Shown in pieces: positions 1 through 9,267 of a stretch of 64,000 nt of DNA. Made by a program: the position numbers and the translations under genes. Source of the DNA: Yinghuangia sp035454725 (GTDB lineage: Bacteria; Actinomycetota; Actinomycetes; Streptomycetales; Streptomycetaceae); contig NZ_JBPKBI010000001.1 of NCBI RefSeq assembly GCF_051388935.1, positions 868,001-932,000 of the forward strand, in the 5' to 3' direction. The notes beneath the pieces were generated by a model that saw only the letters and a list, made by a program, of their open reading frames with translations, was not told the origin of the DNA and made no database searches. Position 1 is the first letter of the stretch; every line of letters starts with the position of its first letter.

Positions 1-48
1 CGCCCGACATCGAACAATCGTGAGGACAATCCCGAAGAATCCGGACTG

Positions 49-942
49 TCAACGATTGTCGCGCAGTTCGAGCACGCAGCTGCGGACCCCGACGCCGAAT
101 CCCGCGAAGCGCGACATGTCGAGCGCGACGGTGCGGAACCCGTGCCGGGCCAGCTGTGCCGCCAATCCCGGCGCGCGGTCGGTGAGGACGACCGTGCGCC
201 CGTCGCAGATCGCGTCCAGCCCGCCGGCCAGCGTGTCCTCCTCCCCGACGGGGATCCGCTCGGGGAAGAGCCGGGCCAGCCGCTCGCGCGCCCCGGCCGA
301 GAACGCGGCGGGGTGGTACGCGATGGTCTGGTCGGTCAGTACCGTCATCGCGCTCCCGAGACGGGTGATCCTCGGATGCGTCAGCTCCAGCGGCACGACC
401 GGCAGCCCCAGGAACTCGCCCGCCTCGGCGTGCGCCCGGGCCTCGGTGTGCGGCCCGCAGGCGGCCAGCAGGTGGCTTCCGGTGGGGATCAGATCGGTCT
501 CGCCCTCGTGGGCGAAAACCGGTTCGAGCCGCGTCGGATAGCCGCGGTCGGCGAACCAGCGCAGATAAGCCGGCGTCTCCGGCTGCCGGGCCATGCTGCG
601 GTAACGCGCGCCCAGCACACGCCCGTTGACCACCGTCGCGGCGTGCGCGGCGAACACCATGCCCGGCAGCCCGCCGCGTGGCGGGATCAGGCTGACCGTG
701 TGCCCGAGCCGCAGCAGAACCTCGCGCAGCCGCTCCCACTGGTCCATGGGCGAGTCCGCGTCGACCGCCGCGCCGCGTGCCGTCAATTTCGCGCGCGTCG
801 CGGAGCCGTCCTCGGCGGCTGGCTGGTTCGGGGCGCTCGCCGCGGCGCGGAGCGGCGTCGTGCCCTCGGCCGCCGGGTCGTCCGCTCCGCCCGCGTGCGG
901 GGTGTCCGCCGCCCCGCCGCTGTGGTGTGTCGGCGGGCACAT
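49..942 (-). CDS. DDAH/amidinotransferase-like protein, degenerate active site
   Basis: Encodes 297 aa resembling dimethylargininases and related guanidino-modifying enzymes, which use a Cys-His-Asp/Glu site to cleave guanidino groups. The start is placed at the MCPPTH segment common in actinobacterial members. After it, the usual first strand with the INPWM motif is missing and about 60 residues of Ala/Gly/Pro-rich sequence stand in its place. The C-terminal Cys survives (VRSCVLELR). The acidic EGETD motif is also present. However, the position normally holding the catalytic His, in a segment like VLHLKSAVTAL, reads ITRLGSAMTVL, an Arg. The GLNA asparagine is Asp. I infer a non-catalytic paralogue or a decaying gene with an intact frame. 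The family assignment is fairly secure; activity is doubtful. Confidence 0.7.
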   Translation of the reverse strand: MCPPTHHSGGAADTPHAGGADDPAAEGTTPLRAAASAPNQPAAEDGSATRAKLTARGAAVDADSPMDQWERLREVLLRLGHTVSLIPPRGGLPGMVFAAHAATVVNGRVLGARYRSMARQPETPAYLRWFADRGYPTRLEPVFAHEGETDLIPTGSHLLAACGPHTEARAHAEAGEFLGLPVVPLELTHPRITRLGSAMTVLTDQTIAYHPAAFSAGARERLARLFPERIPVGEEDTLAGGLDAICDGRTVVLTDRAPGLAAQLARHGFRTVALDMSRFAGFGVGVRSCVLELRDNR

Positions 943-1597
943 CACGTAGACCCGCCGCGACGCCTGCCTGCCGACCGCTTCGCGGCGGGGGCGCGGCCGG
1001 GGCAGCCGGGCCCGCCGCGACGAGCGGGAGGACGCGGACGGCGACAAGGTGCCGGCCCCGGCCGTGGACGGGGAGAAGATCAGGCGCACGCGTCCTCCTG
1101 GAACACCCCCGCCCGCGCGGGGCCGACCCGAAACACCCCCGCCGCGCGGGGCCGACGAGACCACGTCCCCGCAGGCGCGGGGCCGACGCTGGTTCTGCGG
1201 ACGGCGGCGTGAACGTGAGGGCCCCGGGGTCTCCGGTGCCCGGCCGTGCCCGCCACGCCCTTCCGTCACCGACACGAGTCGTCACCCTGGATGCCCGGCC
1301 TGCGACCCTGAGTGTCGGCTTTGCCAGCCTAGGCCGATCGGACCACCCGGTAAATGCGAGATCGTTGCGCACTCGGCCCGGTTCGTTGCAGTTCGCATCG
1401 GCTCGGTGGCGCATCGTTGCGGCGCCCGGGTGTTCCCGCGCGCCGTCCGCACGCTCCCCGCTCCCGCGTTCGAGCCCGCGCACGCCACCGGTCGGGGGCT
1501 CTCACCTCGGCCGTGCGCACCCGGCGTGACGACCGTGACACCGCGATCCCGCGGACCCGGGCCGGAGCAGCCGTGCGCGCCTGCGAGAATGGAGCCT
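943..1597. other. Intergenic region between the DDAH-like gene and trpS
   Basis: These 655 bases lie between divergent genes. The only clear structure is a cluster of three GC-rich palindromic repeats at 1100-1187, described separately. Open frames that cross the region have no recognisable domain and no good ribosome binding site. The trpS promoter presumably lies in 1300-1590, but I could not pick out convincing -35/-10 boxes. Confidence 0.5.
1100..1187 (-). repeat. Three spacerless type I-E-CRISPR-like repeats
   Basis: Three near-copies of a ~28-nt palindromic unit lie at 1100-1127, 1129-1156 and 1160-1187. On the minus strand each begins GTCGGCCCCGCG and continues as a GC hairpin; the first two end GGGGGTGTT and the third ends GGGGACGTGG. 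This resembles the 28-29-nt type I-E repeats common in Streptomyces. The units are separated by only 1 and 3 nt instead of ~32-nt spacers. No cas gene is in the window. It could be a collapsed array, a leader remnant, or unrelated tandem hairpins. Confidence 0.45.
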
Positions 1598-2635
1598 ATG
1601 GCTTCGACCGTCTCGACGCGCCCTCGCGTGCTGTCCGGCATCCAGCCCACCGCCGGCTCGTTCCACCTGGGCAACTACCTGGGTGCCGTGCGGCAGTACG
1701 TCGCGCTGCAAGACGCCAACGACGCCTTCTACATGGTCGTCGACCTGCACGCCATCACCGTCCCCCAGGACCCCGCCGAACTGCGCGCGAACACCCGGAT
1801 CTCGGTCGCCCAGTTGCTGGCCGCAGGCCTCGACCCGGACCGCTGCGCGCTTTTCGTGCAGAGCCACGTGCCCGAGCACACCCAGCTCGCCTGGGTGATG
1901 AACTGCCTGACCGGCTTCGGCGAGGCGTCCCGGATGACGCAGTTCAAGGACAAGTCGGCCAGGCAGGGCAGCGACACGGCGACCGTCGGGCTGTTCACGT
2001 ACCCGGTGCTCCAGGTCGCCGACATCCTGCTCTACCAGGCCAACGCCGTGCCGGTCGGTGAGGACCAGCGCCAGCACCTCGAACTCACGCGCGACCTCGC
2101 CCAGCGCTTCAACGCGCGCTTCGGCGAGACGTTCACGGTCCCGGACGCGTACATCGTCAAGGAGACCGCGAAGATCGTCGACCTCCAGGAGCCGACGGTG
2201 AAGATGAGCAAGTCGGCGTCGTCGCCGAAGGGCATCGTCAACCTGCTCGACCCGCCGAACCAGACGGCGAAGAAGATCAAGAGCGCCGTCACCGACACCG
2301 GCACCGAGGTCCGCTACGACGAGAAGGAGAAGCCGGGCATCAGCAACCTGCTGACCATCCACGCGGCGATCTCCGGCACGCCGATCCCGGAGCTGGAGGA
2401 GCGCTTCGCCGGCCGTATGTACGGCGACTTCAAGAAAGAGGTGGCCGAAGTGCTCGTCGACTTCGTGACGCCGTTCCAGGAGCGGTTCCACACATACCAC
2501 GACGACCCGGCGGAGCTGGACCGCACGCTGGCCAAGGGCGCGGCCAAGGCGCGCGAGGTCGCGTCGGTCACGCTCGCCGAGGCGTACGACCGCGTGGGCT
2601 TCCTGCCGCCGGTCGCGCTCGGGTCCGGGGCCTGA
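1598..2635 (+). CDS. trpS: Tryptophanyl-tRNA synthetase (TrpRS)
   Basis: Class I aminoacyl-tRNA synthetase of 345 aa that charges tRNA-Trp in the cytoplasm. It carries the HIGH-type motif as HLGN near residue 23 (in GSFHLGNYLGA) and a perfect KMSKS loop near residues 202-206. The length fits the bacterial family. An ATG three codons upstream (1589) is also possible. I prefer 1598 because it gives the usual streptomycete N-terminus and GGAG lies just before it, although that spacing is short. The phosphoesterase gene follows after 20 bp and is probably co-transcribed. Confidence 0.97.
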   Translation: MASTVSTRPRVLSGIQPTAGSFHLGNYLGAVRQYVALQDANDAFYMVVDLHAITVPQDPAELRANTRISVAQLLAAGLDPDRCALFVQSHVPEHTQLAWVMNCLTGFGEASRMTQFKDKSARQGSDTATVGLFTYPVLQVADILLYQANAVPVGEDQRQHLELTRDLAQRFNARFGETFTVPDAYIVKETAKIVDLQEPTVKMSKSASSPKGIVNLLDPPNQTAKKIKSAVTDTGTEVRYDEKEKPGISNLLTIHAAISGTPIPELEERFAGRMYGDFKKEVAEVLVDFVTPFQERFHTYHDDPAELDRTLAKGAAKAREVASVTLAEAYDRVGFLPPVALGSGA

Positions 2636-2655
2636 GGGCGGCTGCGGGGCCGGAC

Positions 2656-3177
2656 ATGCGCACGATCGGTGTCTCCATCGCGATTCCCGAGCCGTGGGGC
2701 GCGCAGCTCCAGGACTGGCGGGCGAGCTTCGGCGATCCGCTGGCCAGGGCCATCCCGACACACGTGACGCTGCTGCCGCCCACCGAGGTGGAGGACGCGG
2801 CGCTCGACGAGATCGAAGCGCACCTGCTCGCGGTCGCCGCGGCGGAACGCCCGTTCCCGATGATCCTCCGCGGCACCGGGACGTTCCGGCCCACGTCACC
2901 GGTGGTCTTCATCCAGGTCGCCCGCGGCATCACCGACTGCGAACGCCTCGAACAGGCAGTGCGCTCGGGCCCGTTGCTCCGCGGTCTGCACTTCCCGTAC
3001 CACCCGCACGTGACCGTCGCCCACGACCTCCCCGACGACGTGCTCGACCGGGCCTTCGACAAACTCTCCGGTTATGAGGCGGAGTTCCGCGTGGACGGCT
3101 TCAGCCTGTACGAACACGGGCCCGACGCGGTGTGGCGCCCAAGAAGCGCATTTCCGTTCCAGGCGACGCAAATCTAG
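2656..3177 (+). CDS. 2'-5' RNA ligase family (LigT/ThpR-like) phosphoesterase
   Basis: 173 aa of the 2H phosphoesterase superfamily, whose members open 2',3'-cyclic phosphates or act on 2'-5' linked RNA. Both catalytic HxTx motifs are visible: HVTLLPP near residue 36 and HVTVAHD near residue 118. The length matches a single 2H domain. It lies 20 bp downstream of trpS on the same strand, an arrangement I recall from Streptomyces, which suggests a link to tRNA or RNA metabolism. The physiological substrate is unknown. Confidence 0.88.
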   Translation: MRTIGVSIAIPEPWGAQLQDWRASFGDPLARAIPTHVTLLPPTEVEDAALDEIEAHLLAVAAAERPFPMILRGTGTFRPTSPVVFIQVARGITDCERLEQAVRSGPLLRGLHFPYHPHVTVAHDLPDDVLDRAFDKLSGYEAEFRVDGFSLYEHGPDAVWRPRSAFPFQATQI

Positions 3178-3248
3178 CCGGCGGCGCGAATCGCGTTCCG
3201 GTCCCCGGAAAACGGGGCACACGTTGACGCGTGGCGATCAAGGACAAG

Positions 3249-4376
3249 ATGCGGACCCTGCCTGTTGTGGGCCGCACGATGCGTGCGTACGAGCGGTACA
3301 CCGAACGCGACGGGAACTTCTCCGCCGCGGCGGTCACCTTCTACGGGTTCTTCTCGTTGTTCCCGCTCATCGCGCTCGCGGCAGCGGTCGTCGCCGCGGC
3401 GCTGAGTCCGGGCCGGGTGCAGGACCTCCAGGACAAGATCGCCGACGAGATCCCCGGGATCGCCGACAAGATCAACTTGTCGTCGCTGGTCGACAACGCC
3501 GGGGCGGTCGGGGTCGTCGGCGGTGTGCTGCTGCTCATCTCCGGCCTGGGCTGGGTCGAGGCGCTGCGCCCGTCGATCCGCAAGATGTGGTTCGAGGACG
3601 AGGCCAAGCCCGAAGGGGTGACCGCGACGCTGGCCGCGAAGGCCAAGGACGTCGGCGTGCTCGTCGGCCTCGGCCTCGCGATGGCGCTGTCCGTCGGCGC
3701 GTCGACGTTCGCCACCAGCGTCATCGGCCGGATCTCGGAGACCATCGGCCTGGACGACAACCCGGCCGGGCGCGTGTTGTTGCAGATCGCCGCGTTCGCG
3801 GTCGCGGTCCTGGCGAGCCTGGTGTTGTTCCTGTACCTGCTGGTCGGCATGCCGCGCCTGACGATGCCCCGCCGTACCGCGCTGCTCGGCGCGCTCATCG
3901 GTGCCATCGGCTTCGAGATCCTCAAGCTCATCGTCGCGTCGTACATCTCGGGCGTCGCGAGCAAGAGCATGTACGGCGCGTTCGGTGTGCCGATCGCCCT
4001 GCTCCTGTGGATCTACTTCGTCACCCGGCTCCTGTTGTTCTGCGCGGCGTGGACCGCGACGGACAAGAAGGCGGTGCAGTGGGTGCGCGAGCACCATGAC
4101 GAGGGCGCGCACGCGCGCGACCAGGCCGAGGGCGAGAACGCGTCCGAGTGGCACGCCGAGAAGGCGCCGACGGACGCGCGCCCGCGGAACCGAGACGCGC
4201 ACGGCGGCCCGCACGGCGCCCGTGCCGCGGGCCGCGCCGAAGGAACCGGTCCGGCGCGCCGGCCGTCCGGGAAGTCCGTGGGCGCGCTGCGCGGCTACGC
4301 CCTCGGCATGCTCGGCACGGCCGGGGCGGGTGTCGCGTTGGAGCGCTTCACCCGCCGGTCACGCGGCGGTCTCTGA
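3249..4376 (+). CDS. YihY/BrkB-family inner-membrane protein
   Basis: About 375 aa. A conserved N-terminal amphipathic segment and about six hydrophobic segments (roughly residues 30-270) are followed by a charged, disordered tail rich in Glu, Arg, His and Gly and a final short hydrophobic stretch. This is the YihY/virulence-factor BrkB family, of unclear function and once misnamed RNase BN. The ATG at 3249 has AAGGA four bases upstream. A GTG at 3231 is in frame but lacks a ribosome binding site. It follows trpS and the LigT-like gene on the same strand. The long hydrophilic C-terminus is typical of streptomycete members. Confidence 0.88.
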   Translation: MRTLPVVGRTMRAYERYTERDGNFSAAAVTFYGFFSLFPLIALAAAVVAAALSPGRVQDLQDKIADEIPGIADKINLSSLVDNAGAVGVVGGVLLLISGLGWVEALRPSIRKMWFEDEAKPEGVTATLAAKAKDVGVLVGLGLAMALSVGASTFATSVIGRISETIGLDDNPAGRVLLQIAAFAVAVLASLVLFLYLLVGMPRLTMPRRTALLGALIGAIGFEILKLIVASYISGVASKSMYGAFGVPIALLLWIYFVTRLLLFCAAWTATDKKAVQWVREHHDEGAHARDQAEGENASEWHAEKAPTDARPRNRDAHGGPHGARAAGRAEGTGPARRPSGKSVGALRGYALGMLGTAGAGVALERFTRRSRGGL

Positions 4377-4443
4377 GTCACGCGGCGGTCTCTGACCCGG
4401 CGTCAGCAGCCGGATCACCTCGCGTTCGAAGCACCGAGGGCGC

Positions 4444-5700
4444 TCAGGGCAGGATGTCGTCCTCGAAGTGCACGGTCGGTTCGGCCCATCCGCGTCGTCG
4501 GATGAGGACCAGCGTGGTCCCGCCGACCAGCAAGGCGGCCGGAATGCCGACTCCCGCCCACAGGCCCCACGCGACGCCGCCGTCCTGGGACGCGCCGGCC
4601 TTCGCCACCTCGGGGAGCGTGGGCTCGGGTGCGGGGGTCGCCGGCGGTGCCGAGGCGACCGGCACGGCCTCGCCGTCCGGGTCGGACGGGTCGAGCGGAT
4701 CGACGAGTTCGCCGATCGGCTTGGCCGTCTGGGCCTGGGCGAAGCCCCAGTCGAGCAGCTTCCCGGTGAAGTCGTAGACCTTTCCCTTGGACCCCACGTG
4801 CATGATGCTCACCAGCAGGGTCCGGCCGTCGCGAGTCGCGGCGCCGACGAACGTGTTCTTCGCGTTGCTGGTGTAGCCGTTCTTGACGCCGATCATCCCG
4901 GGATACGTGCGCAGCATCGTGTTGGTGTTCGTGATGCCGAACGTCGTGTTGTCCTTGCCGGGGAACTGCGCGTCCTTGCGGGCCGCGTACATCCGGAAGT
5001 CGGGGTTCTTCATGCCCTCCCGGGCGAACAGGGCGAGGTCGTACGCCGACGACACCTGGCCCGGCGCGTCGTAGCCGTCGGGTGAGACGACGTTGGTGTC
5101 GTGGGCCTGGAGCATCTTGGCCCGGGAGTTCATCTCCGCGACCGTCGCGTCGATGCCGCCGTTCATGTGGCACAGCACGCGTACCGCGTCGTTGCCGGAG
5201 GGCAGGAACACGCCGTTCCACAGGTCCTCGACGCGATACGTCAGGTTCTCCTTGACGCCGACGGCGCTGCTCCCGGCCCCTATGCCGACCAGTTCCTCGG
5301 GTTTGACAGTGTGCGTGGCGTTGCGGTCGAGTTTGGGCAGCACGGTGTCGGCGAACAGCATCTTGAGCGTGCTGGCCGGCGCGAGCTTCCAGTGGGGGTT
5401 CTTTGCGGCCAGGATCTGACCGGACGTCATGTCGGCGACCAGCCAGGAGTACGCGTCGACCGCGGGCAACGGCGGCGCTCCCGGCGGTAAATCGGCCTGC
5501 ACGCCCGGCAGGGCCAGTCGTTCGCCGCCCAGGGACGACATGTCCGGCGGCGGGGGCGGCTCGGCGGCTGCGGGAGGAGGTACGGCTTCGGGTGCGCGCG
5601 GGACCGCTCCGACCGCCGTGGGAGTTCCCCCGAGGAAGACCGCGACCAGTACCGCACCGACGGCGGCGAGACGCATCGCCGGTCCAGACCTGTATGACAT
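4444..5700 (-). CDS. D-alanyl-D-alanine carboxypeptidase (low-molecular-weight PBP, S11)
   Basis: A 418-aa exported penicillin-binding protein that trims the terminal D-Ala of peptidoglycan stem peptides. The N-terminus has a hydrophobic signal (about residues 8-30), then a Pro/Ala-rich linker. The S11 motifs are the SxxK box S110-T-L-K113, SGN at 168-170, and K273-N-G275 in place of the usual KTG; KNG is, from memory, common in streptomycete members. A C-terminal membrane helix (about 385-405) with a basic stop-transfer follows. The start at 5700 puts the signal peptide at the N-terminus. It is transcribed divergently from the small membrane protein at 5882. Confidence 0.92.
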   Translation of the reverse strand: MSYRSGPAMRLAAVGAVLVAVFLGGTPTAVGAVPRAPEAVPPPAAAEPPPPPDMSSLGGERLALPGVQADLPPGAPPLPAVDAYSWLVADMTSGQILAAKNPHWKLAPASTLKMLFADTVLPKLDRNATHTVKPEELVGIGAGSSAVGVKENLTYRVEDLWNGVFLPSGNDAVRVLCHMNGGIDATVAEMNSRAKMLQAHDTNVVSPDGYDAPGQVSSAYDLALFAREGMKNPDFRMYAARKDAQFPGKDNTTFGITNTNTMLRTYPGMIGVKNGYTSNAKNTFVGAATRDGRTLLVSIMHVGSKGKVYDFTGKLLDWGFAQAQTAKPIGELVDPLDPSDPDGEAVPVASAPPATPAPEPTLPEVAKAGASQDGGVAWGLWAGVGIPAALLVGGTTLVLIRRRGWAEPTVHFEDDILP

Positions 5701-5881
5701 GCGGATGAGCGTAACTGTGGCCCCCACCTGCGGAGCAGACAAGAACCCCCCGCATACTGGACACGGACAGGACTGTGACCGAACGGCGTAGTGCGCGCCC
5801 CGGCCAACCACCGCCACCCCGGGCCCGAATCCCGGTCAGACCCCGTCGAATCCCCCCTCATCGGAAGAAACAGGTGCAGCC

Positions 5882-6157
5882 ATGCGCATAGGCCGCAAGA
5901 CCTCGGGCTTCCTTCTGCTCTTCGGGGTGTGGACGTGGATCCTCTGGCCGAACTTCCTGAAGAACATCTGGCAGGACGAGAAGTCCTGGAACGACGGGCC
6001 CACCGCGTTCTTCCTGGTCCACTTGGCGCTCACCGTCGTGTCGTTCGCCGCGGGCAACGCCATCGGCTGGCTCGGCGTCCGGGGGCTGCGGGCCAACCGC
6101 CGTACGGACACCGCTGATTCGGTCGGCGCGGAACGCGAGCGCGTGCCGAGCCCCTGA
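5882..6157 (+). CDS. Small two-helix membrane protein (SCO4848-type)
   Basis: 91 aa with two hydrophobic segments, about residues 9-27 (LLLFGVWTWILWPNF) and 43-65 (FFLVHLALTVVSFAAG), and a charged C-terminal tail. It resembles the conserved actinobacterial membrane protein that sits beside the D-Ala-D-Ala carboxypeptidase gene in Streptomyces. The function is unknown; the conserved divergent pairing suggests a cell-envelope role. GGAAGAAACAGG precedes the ATG. Confidence 0.85.
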   Translation: MRIGRKTSGFLLLFGVWTWILWPNFLKNIWQDEKSWNDGPTAFFLVHLALTVVSFAAGNAIGWLGVRGLRANRRTDTADSVGAERERVPSP

Positions 6158-6227
6158 TCCGCCCGGGCCCGGCATCCCCGGTATCCCGCCGACCCGGCGT
6201 CACCCGGGCGGAGGTTACCGTTGAACG

Positions 6228-7544
6228 ATGCCCGCCTCGAACCCTCCCGTCGCCGCGGGATGCCCCGCAGGCACAACCGGCGATCTTCCCGACGGACCCG
6301 GGCTGTTCACCCGGGAGTTCATCGCCGACCCGTACCCCGCGTACGCGCACCTGCGCGAACACGCGCCCGTGCACCGCACGACGCTGCCCAGCGGCGTCGA
6401 GGCGTGGCTGGTCACGCGCTACGCCGACGCCCGTCAGGCCCTGGCCGACCAGCGGCTCAGCAAGAACCCACGGCACTCCGAACAGGCGTGGAAACAAGGC
6501 AAGGTCGGCGTGCCCGGCGAGCAGCGCTCCGGCATCGGGGCGCACCTGCTCAATCTCGACCCGCCCGACCACACGCGCCTGCGGCGCCTGGTGTCCAAGG
6601 CCTTCACACCGCGCCGCGCGGAGGCGTTCCGGCCGCGCGTGCAGGAGTTGACGGACCGGCTCATCGACGGTTTCGCGTCGCGCGGCGAGGCGGACCTGAT
6701 CCACGACTTCGCGTTCCCGCTGCCCATCTACGCCGTGTGCGAACTGCTCGGCGTGCCGGCCGAGGACCAGGACGACTTCCGCACCTGGGCCGGGATGATG
6801 ATCCGACACGGTTCGGGGCCGCGCGGGGGAGTGGCCCGCGCGGTCCGGCACATGCGCGGCTACCTGAAGGACCTCATCCACCGCAAGCGTGCGGACCTGC
6901 GCGGCGACGCGTCCGGCGCCCCGGCCGACGACGACCTGATCACCGGACTGATCCGGGCAAGCGACCACGGCGAACACCTCACCGAGGACGAAGCCGCAGC
7001 AATGGCCTTCATCCTCTTGTTCGCCGGATTCGAGACGACCGTCAACCTCATCGGCAACGGTCTGCTGACGCTCCTGACCCACCCCGAGGCGCGCGCCGCA
7101 CTCCAGCGCGAGCCACAGGCGCGGATCGGCCTCGCCATCGAGGAACTGCTGCGCTACGACGGGCCGGTGGAGCTTGCGACGTGGCGCTTCACGACGTGCG
7201 ACACGCCGATCGGCGGCGTCGTCGTACCCGAGGGCGAACCCGTACTCGTGGTGCTCGCGTCGGCCGACCGCGATCCGAGGCGGTTCACGGACCCGGACAC
7301 CCTCGACCTCGGCCGCACCGACAACCCCCACCTGGCGTTCGGTCACGGCATCCACTACTGCATCGGGGCTCCGCTGGCCCGCCTGGAGGGGCAGATCGCC
7401 ATCACGACCCTGCTGCGCCGCCTGCCGGACCTCGAACCGGCCGAGCCCGCGGGGGAGCTGCGGTGGCGCGGCGGGCTCATCATGCGGGGGCTCCAACGAC
7501 TGCCGGTGCGTTTCACCGCCGAGGAATACACCAACAGAATGTGA
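6228..7544 (+). CDS. Cytochrome P450 (bacterial class I, CYP107-like)
   Basis: 438-aa soluble monooxygenase. The I-helix oxygen-activation motif is AGFETT, the K-helix ExxR is in EELLRYD, and the haem loop is FGHGIHYCIG with the thiolate Cys near residue 378. The HTRLRR element of the C-helix is present. All elements are intact and the length is normal. GGAGG lies 13 bases before the ATG, a long spacing. No ferredoxin or ferredoxin reductase gene is adjacent, so electron partners must be elsewhere. The substrate cannot be inferred; the neighbours (a small membrane protein and gdhA) are not a biosynthetic cluster. Confidence 0.95.
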   Translation: MPASNPPVAAGCPAGTTGDLPDGPGLFTREFIADPYPAYAHLREHAPVHRTTLPSGVEAWLVTRYADARQALADQRLSKNPRHSEQAWKQGKVGVPGEQRSGIGAHLLNLDPPDHTRLRRLVSKAFTPRRAEAFRPRVQELTDRLIDGFASRGEADLIHDFAFPLPIYAVCELLGVPAEDQDDFRTWAGMMIRHGSGPRGGVARAVRHMRGYLKDLIHRKRADLRGDASGAPADDDLITGLIRASDHGEHLTEDEAAAMAFILLFAGFETTVNLIGNGLLTLLTHPEARAALQREPQARIGLAIEELLRYDGPVELATWRFTTCDTPIGGVVVPEGEPVLVVLASADRDPRRFTDPDTLDLGRTDNPHLAFGHGIHYCIGAPLARLEGQIAITTLLRRLPDLEPAEPAGELRWRGGLIMRGLQRLPVRFTAEEYTNRM

Positions 7545-7562
7545 CAAACCATTCCAGCGAGA

Positions 7563-7578
7563 CGGGAGTAATCTCCCG
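7563..7578 (+). terminator. Weak hairpin after the P450 gene
   Basis: CGGGAG and CTCCCG form a 6-bp stem around a TAAT loop, 19 bp after the P450 stop codon. There is no U-tract. It may separate the P450 transcript from gdhA. Confidence 0.3.
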
Positions 7579-7714
7579 GGATGCGTCGTTTGGCACCTTA
7601 GGCTGAGCGATAGGCTTTTTCGCGTCGTCCGGGCAGGAAACGGATCACCGGCAGCAAACCGGGCATCCCCGGCCCCGCGAAGCCGACACCGCTGAAGAAG
7701 GGGAACACATACCG

Positions 7715-9091
7715 ATGCCGCTCTCCCGCCCGGCTGCCGCAACCACGACGGCCCGGTCGCTCTCCGGCGACCTTTACGACGAGGTGCTGCGCCGCAACCC
7801 AGGCGAACCGGAGTTCCACCAGGCGGTACGCGAAGTCCTCGACTCGCTCGATCCGATCCTCGCGGTGCGCCCGGACTTCGTCGACGCCCGGCTCCTGGAG
7901 CGCATTTGCGAACCGGAGCGGCAGGTCATCTTCCGGGTGCCGTGGCAGGACGACACCGGCACGGTGCGTGTCAACCGCGGCTTCCGCATCGAGTTCAACA
8001 GCGCCCTCGGCCCTTACAAGGGCGGCCTGCGCTTCCACCCGTCGGTCAATCTCGGCATCGTGAAGTTCCTCGGTTTCGAGCAGATCTTCAAGAACGCCCT
8101 CACCGGCCTCGCGATCGGCGGCGGCAAGGGCGGCAGCGACTTCGACCCGCAAGGGCGGTCGGACGCCGAGATCATGCGCTTCTGCCAGTCGTTCATGACC
8201 GAGCTGTACCGGCACCTCGGCGAGTACACCGACGTGCCGGCCGGCGACATCGGCGTCGGCGGGCGCGAGATCGGCTTCCTGTTCGGCCAGTACCGCCGCA
8301 TCACCAACCGCTGGGAGGCCGGCGTGCTGACCGGCAAGGGCGCCGGCTGGGGCGGTTCGGCGGCGCGGCCCGAGGCCACGGGCTACGGCAACGTGCTGTT
8401 CGCGTCCGCGATGCTGGAGCAGCGCGGCGAGGAACTGGCCGGCCAGCAGGTCGTCGTGTCCGGCTCGGGCAATGTGGCGATCTACTCGATCGAGAAGGCG
8501 CAAGCCCTCGGTGCGAACGTCCTGACCGCGTCCGACTCCTCGGGCTACGTCGTGGACGAGAAGGGCATCGACCTCGAACTCCTCAGGCAGGTCAAGGAGA
8601 TCGAGCGCGGCCGGATCAGCGAGTACGCGGAGCGCCGGGGTGCGTCGGCTCGCTTCGTGGCGGACGGCAGCGTGTGGGACGTCCCCGCCGACGTCGCGCT
8701 GCCGTCGGCCACCCAGAACGAGCTCGACGCCGACGCCGCGCTGGCCCTCGTCCGCAACGGCGTCAAGGCCGTCTCCGAAGGCGCCAACATGCCGACCACC
8801 CCCAAGGCCCTCCGCGTCTTCCAGGAGGCCGGCGTCGCCTTCGGCCCCGGCAAGGCCGCCAACGCCGGCGGTGTGGCGACCAGCGCGCTGGAGATGCGCC
8901 AGAACGCGGGCCGGGAGTCGTGGGCCTTCGACGTCGTCGAAGCGGAACTCGCCGCGATCATGCGGAACATCCACGACACCTGCTTCGCCACCGCGGAGAA
9001 GTACGGCCACCCCGGCGACTACGTCCTCGGCGCCAACATCGCCGGTTTCGAACGCGTGGCGGACGCGATGCTCGCCCAGGGCCTCATCTGA
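7715..9091 (+). CDS. gdhA: NADP-dependent glutamate dehydrogenase
   Basis: 458 aa, the length of the hexameric bacterial GdhA class. It catalyses reversible reductive amination of 2-oxoglutarate to glutamate. The substrate-site signature PYKGGLRFHPSVN and the GGGKGGSDFDP segment bearing the catalytic Lys and Asp are intact. The dinucleotide fold reads VSGSGNVA. The frame is complete, but its last 20 codons are copied again at 9146-9208 by the artefact just downstream. AAGGGG lies upstream of the ATG. It appears monocistronic, with a strong hairpin after it. Confidence 0.97.
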   Translation: MPLSRPAAATTTARSLSGDLYDEVLRRNPGEPEFHQAVREVLDSLDPILAVRPDFVDARLLERICEPERQVIFRVPWQDDTGTVRVNRGFRIEFNSALGPYKGGLRFHPSVNLGIVKFLGFEQIFKNALTGLAIGGGKGGSDFDPQGRSDAEIMRFCQSFMTELYRHLGEYTDVPAGDIGVGGREIGFLFGQYRRITNRWEAGVLTGKGAGWGGSAARPEATGYGNVLFASAMLEQRGEELAGQQVVVSGSGNVAIYSIEKAQALGANVLTASDSSGYVVDEKGIDLELLRQVKEIERGRISEYAERRGASARFVADGSVWDVPADVALPSATQNELDADAALALVRNGVKAVSEGANMPTTPKALRVFQEAGVAFGPGKAANAGGVATSALEMRQNAGRESWAFDVVEAELAAIMRNIHDTCFATAEKYGHPGDYVLGANIAGFERVADAMLAQGLI

Positions 9092-9105
9092 CACACAGCC
9101 ACCCG

Positions 9106-9222
<117 letters not shown>

Positions 9223-9228
<6 letters not shown>

Positions 9229-9267
9229 TGGACGGCGGCCGACTCGGACGGCCGCCGTCCACCCCGG
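9223..9267 (+). terminator. gdhA terminator hairpin, 19-bp perfect stem
   Basis: Arms 9223-9241 and 9249-9267 (beginning CCGGGGTGGACGG and ending CCGTCCACCCCGG) pair perfectly around a 7-nt loop. No U-tract follows, as is usual in Streptomyces. In the first contig the reads turn to poly-G exactly in the 5' arm, so this structure probably broke the assembly. Confidence 0.8.

Noticed and set aside
7599..7616. Two TAGGCT hexamers upstream of gdhA as tandem -10 boxes
   Set aside because: No -35 box at proper spacing; the best candidate, TTGGCA, is only 15 bp from the second hexamer.
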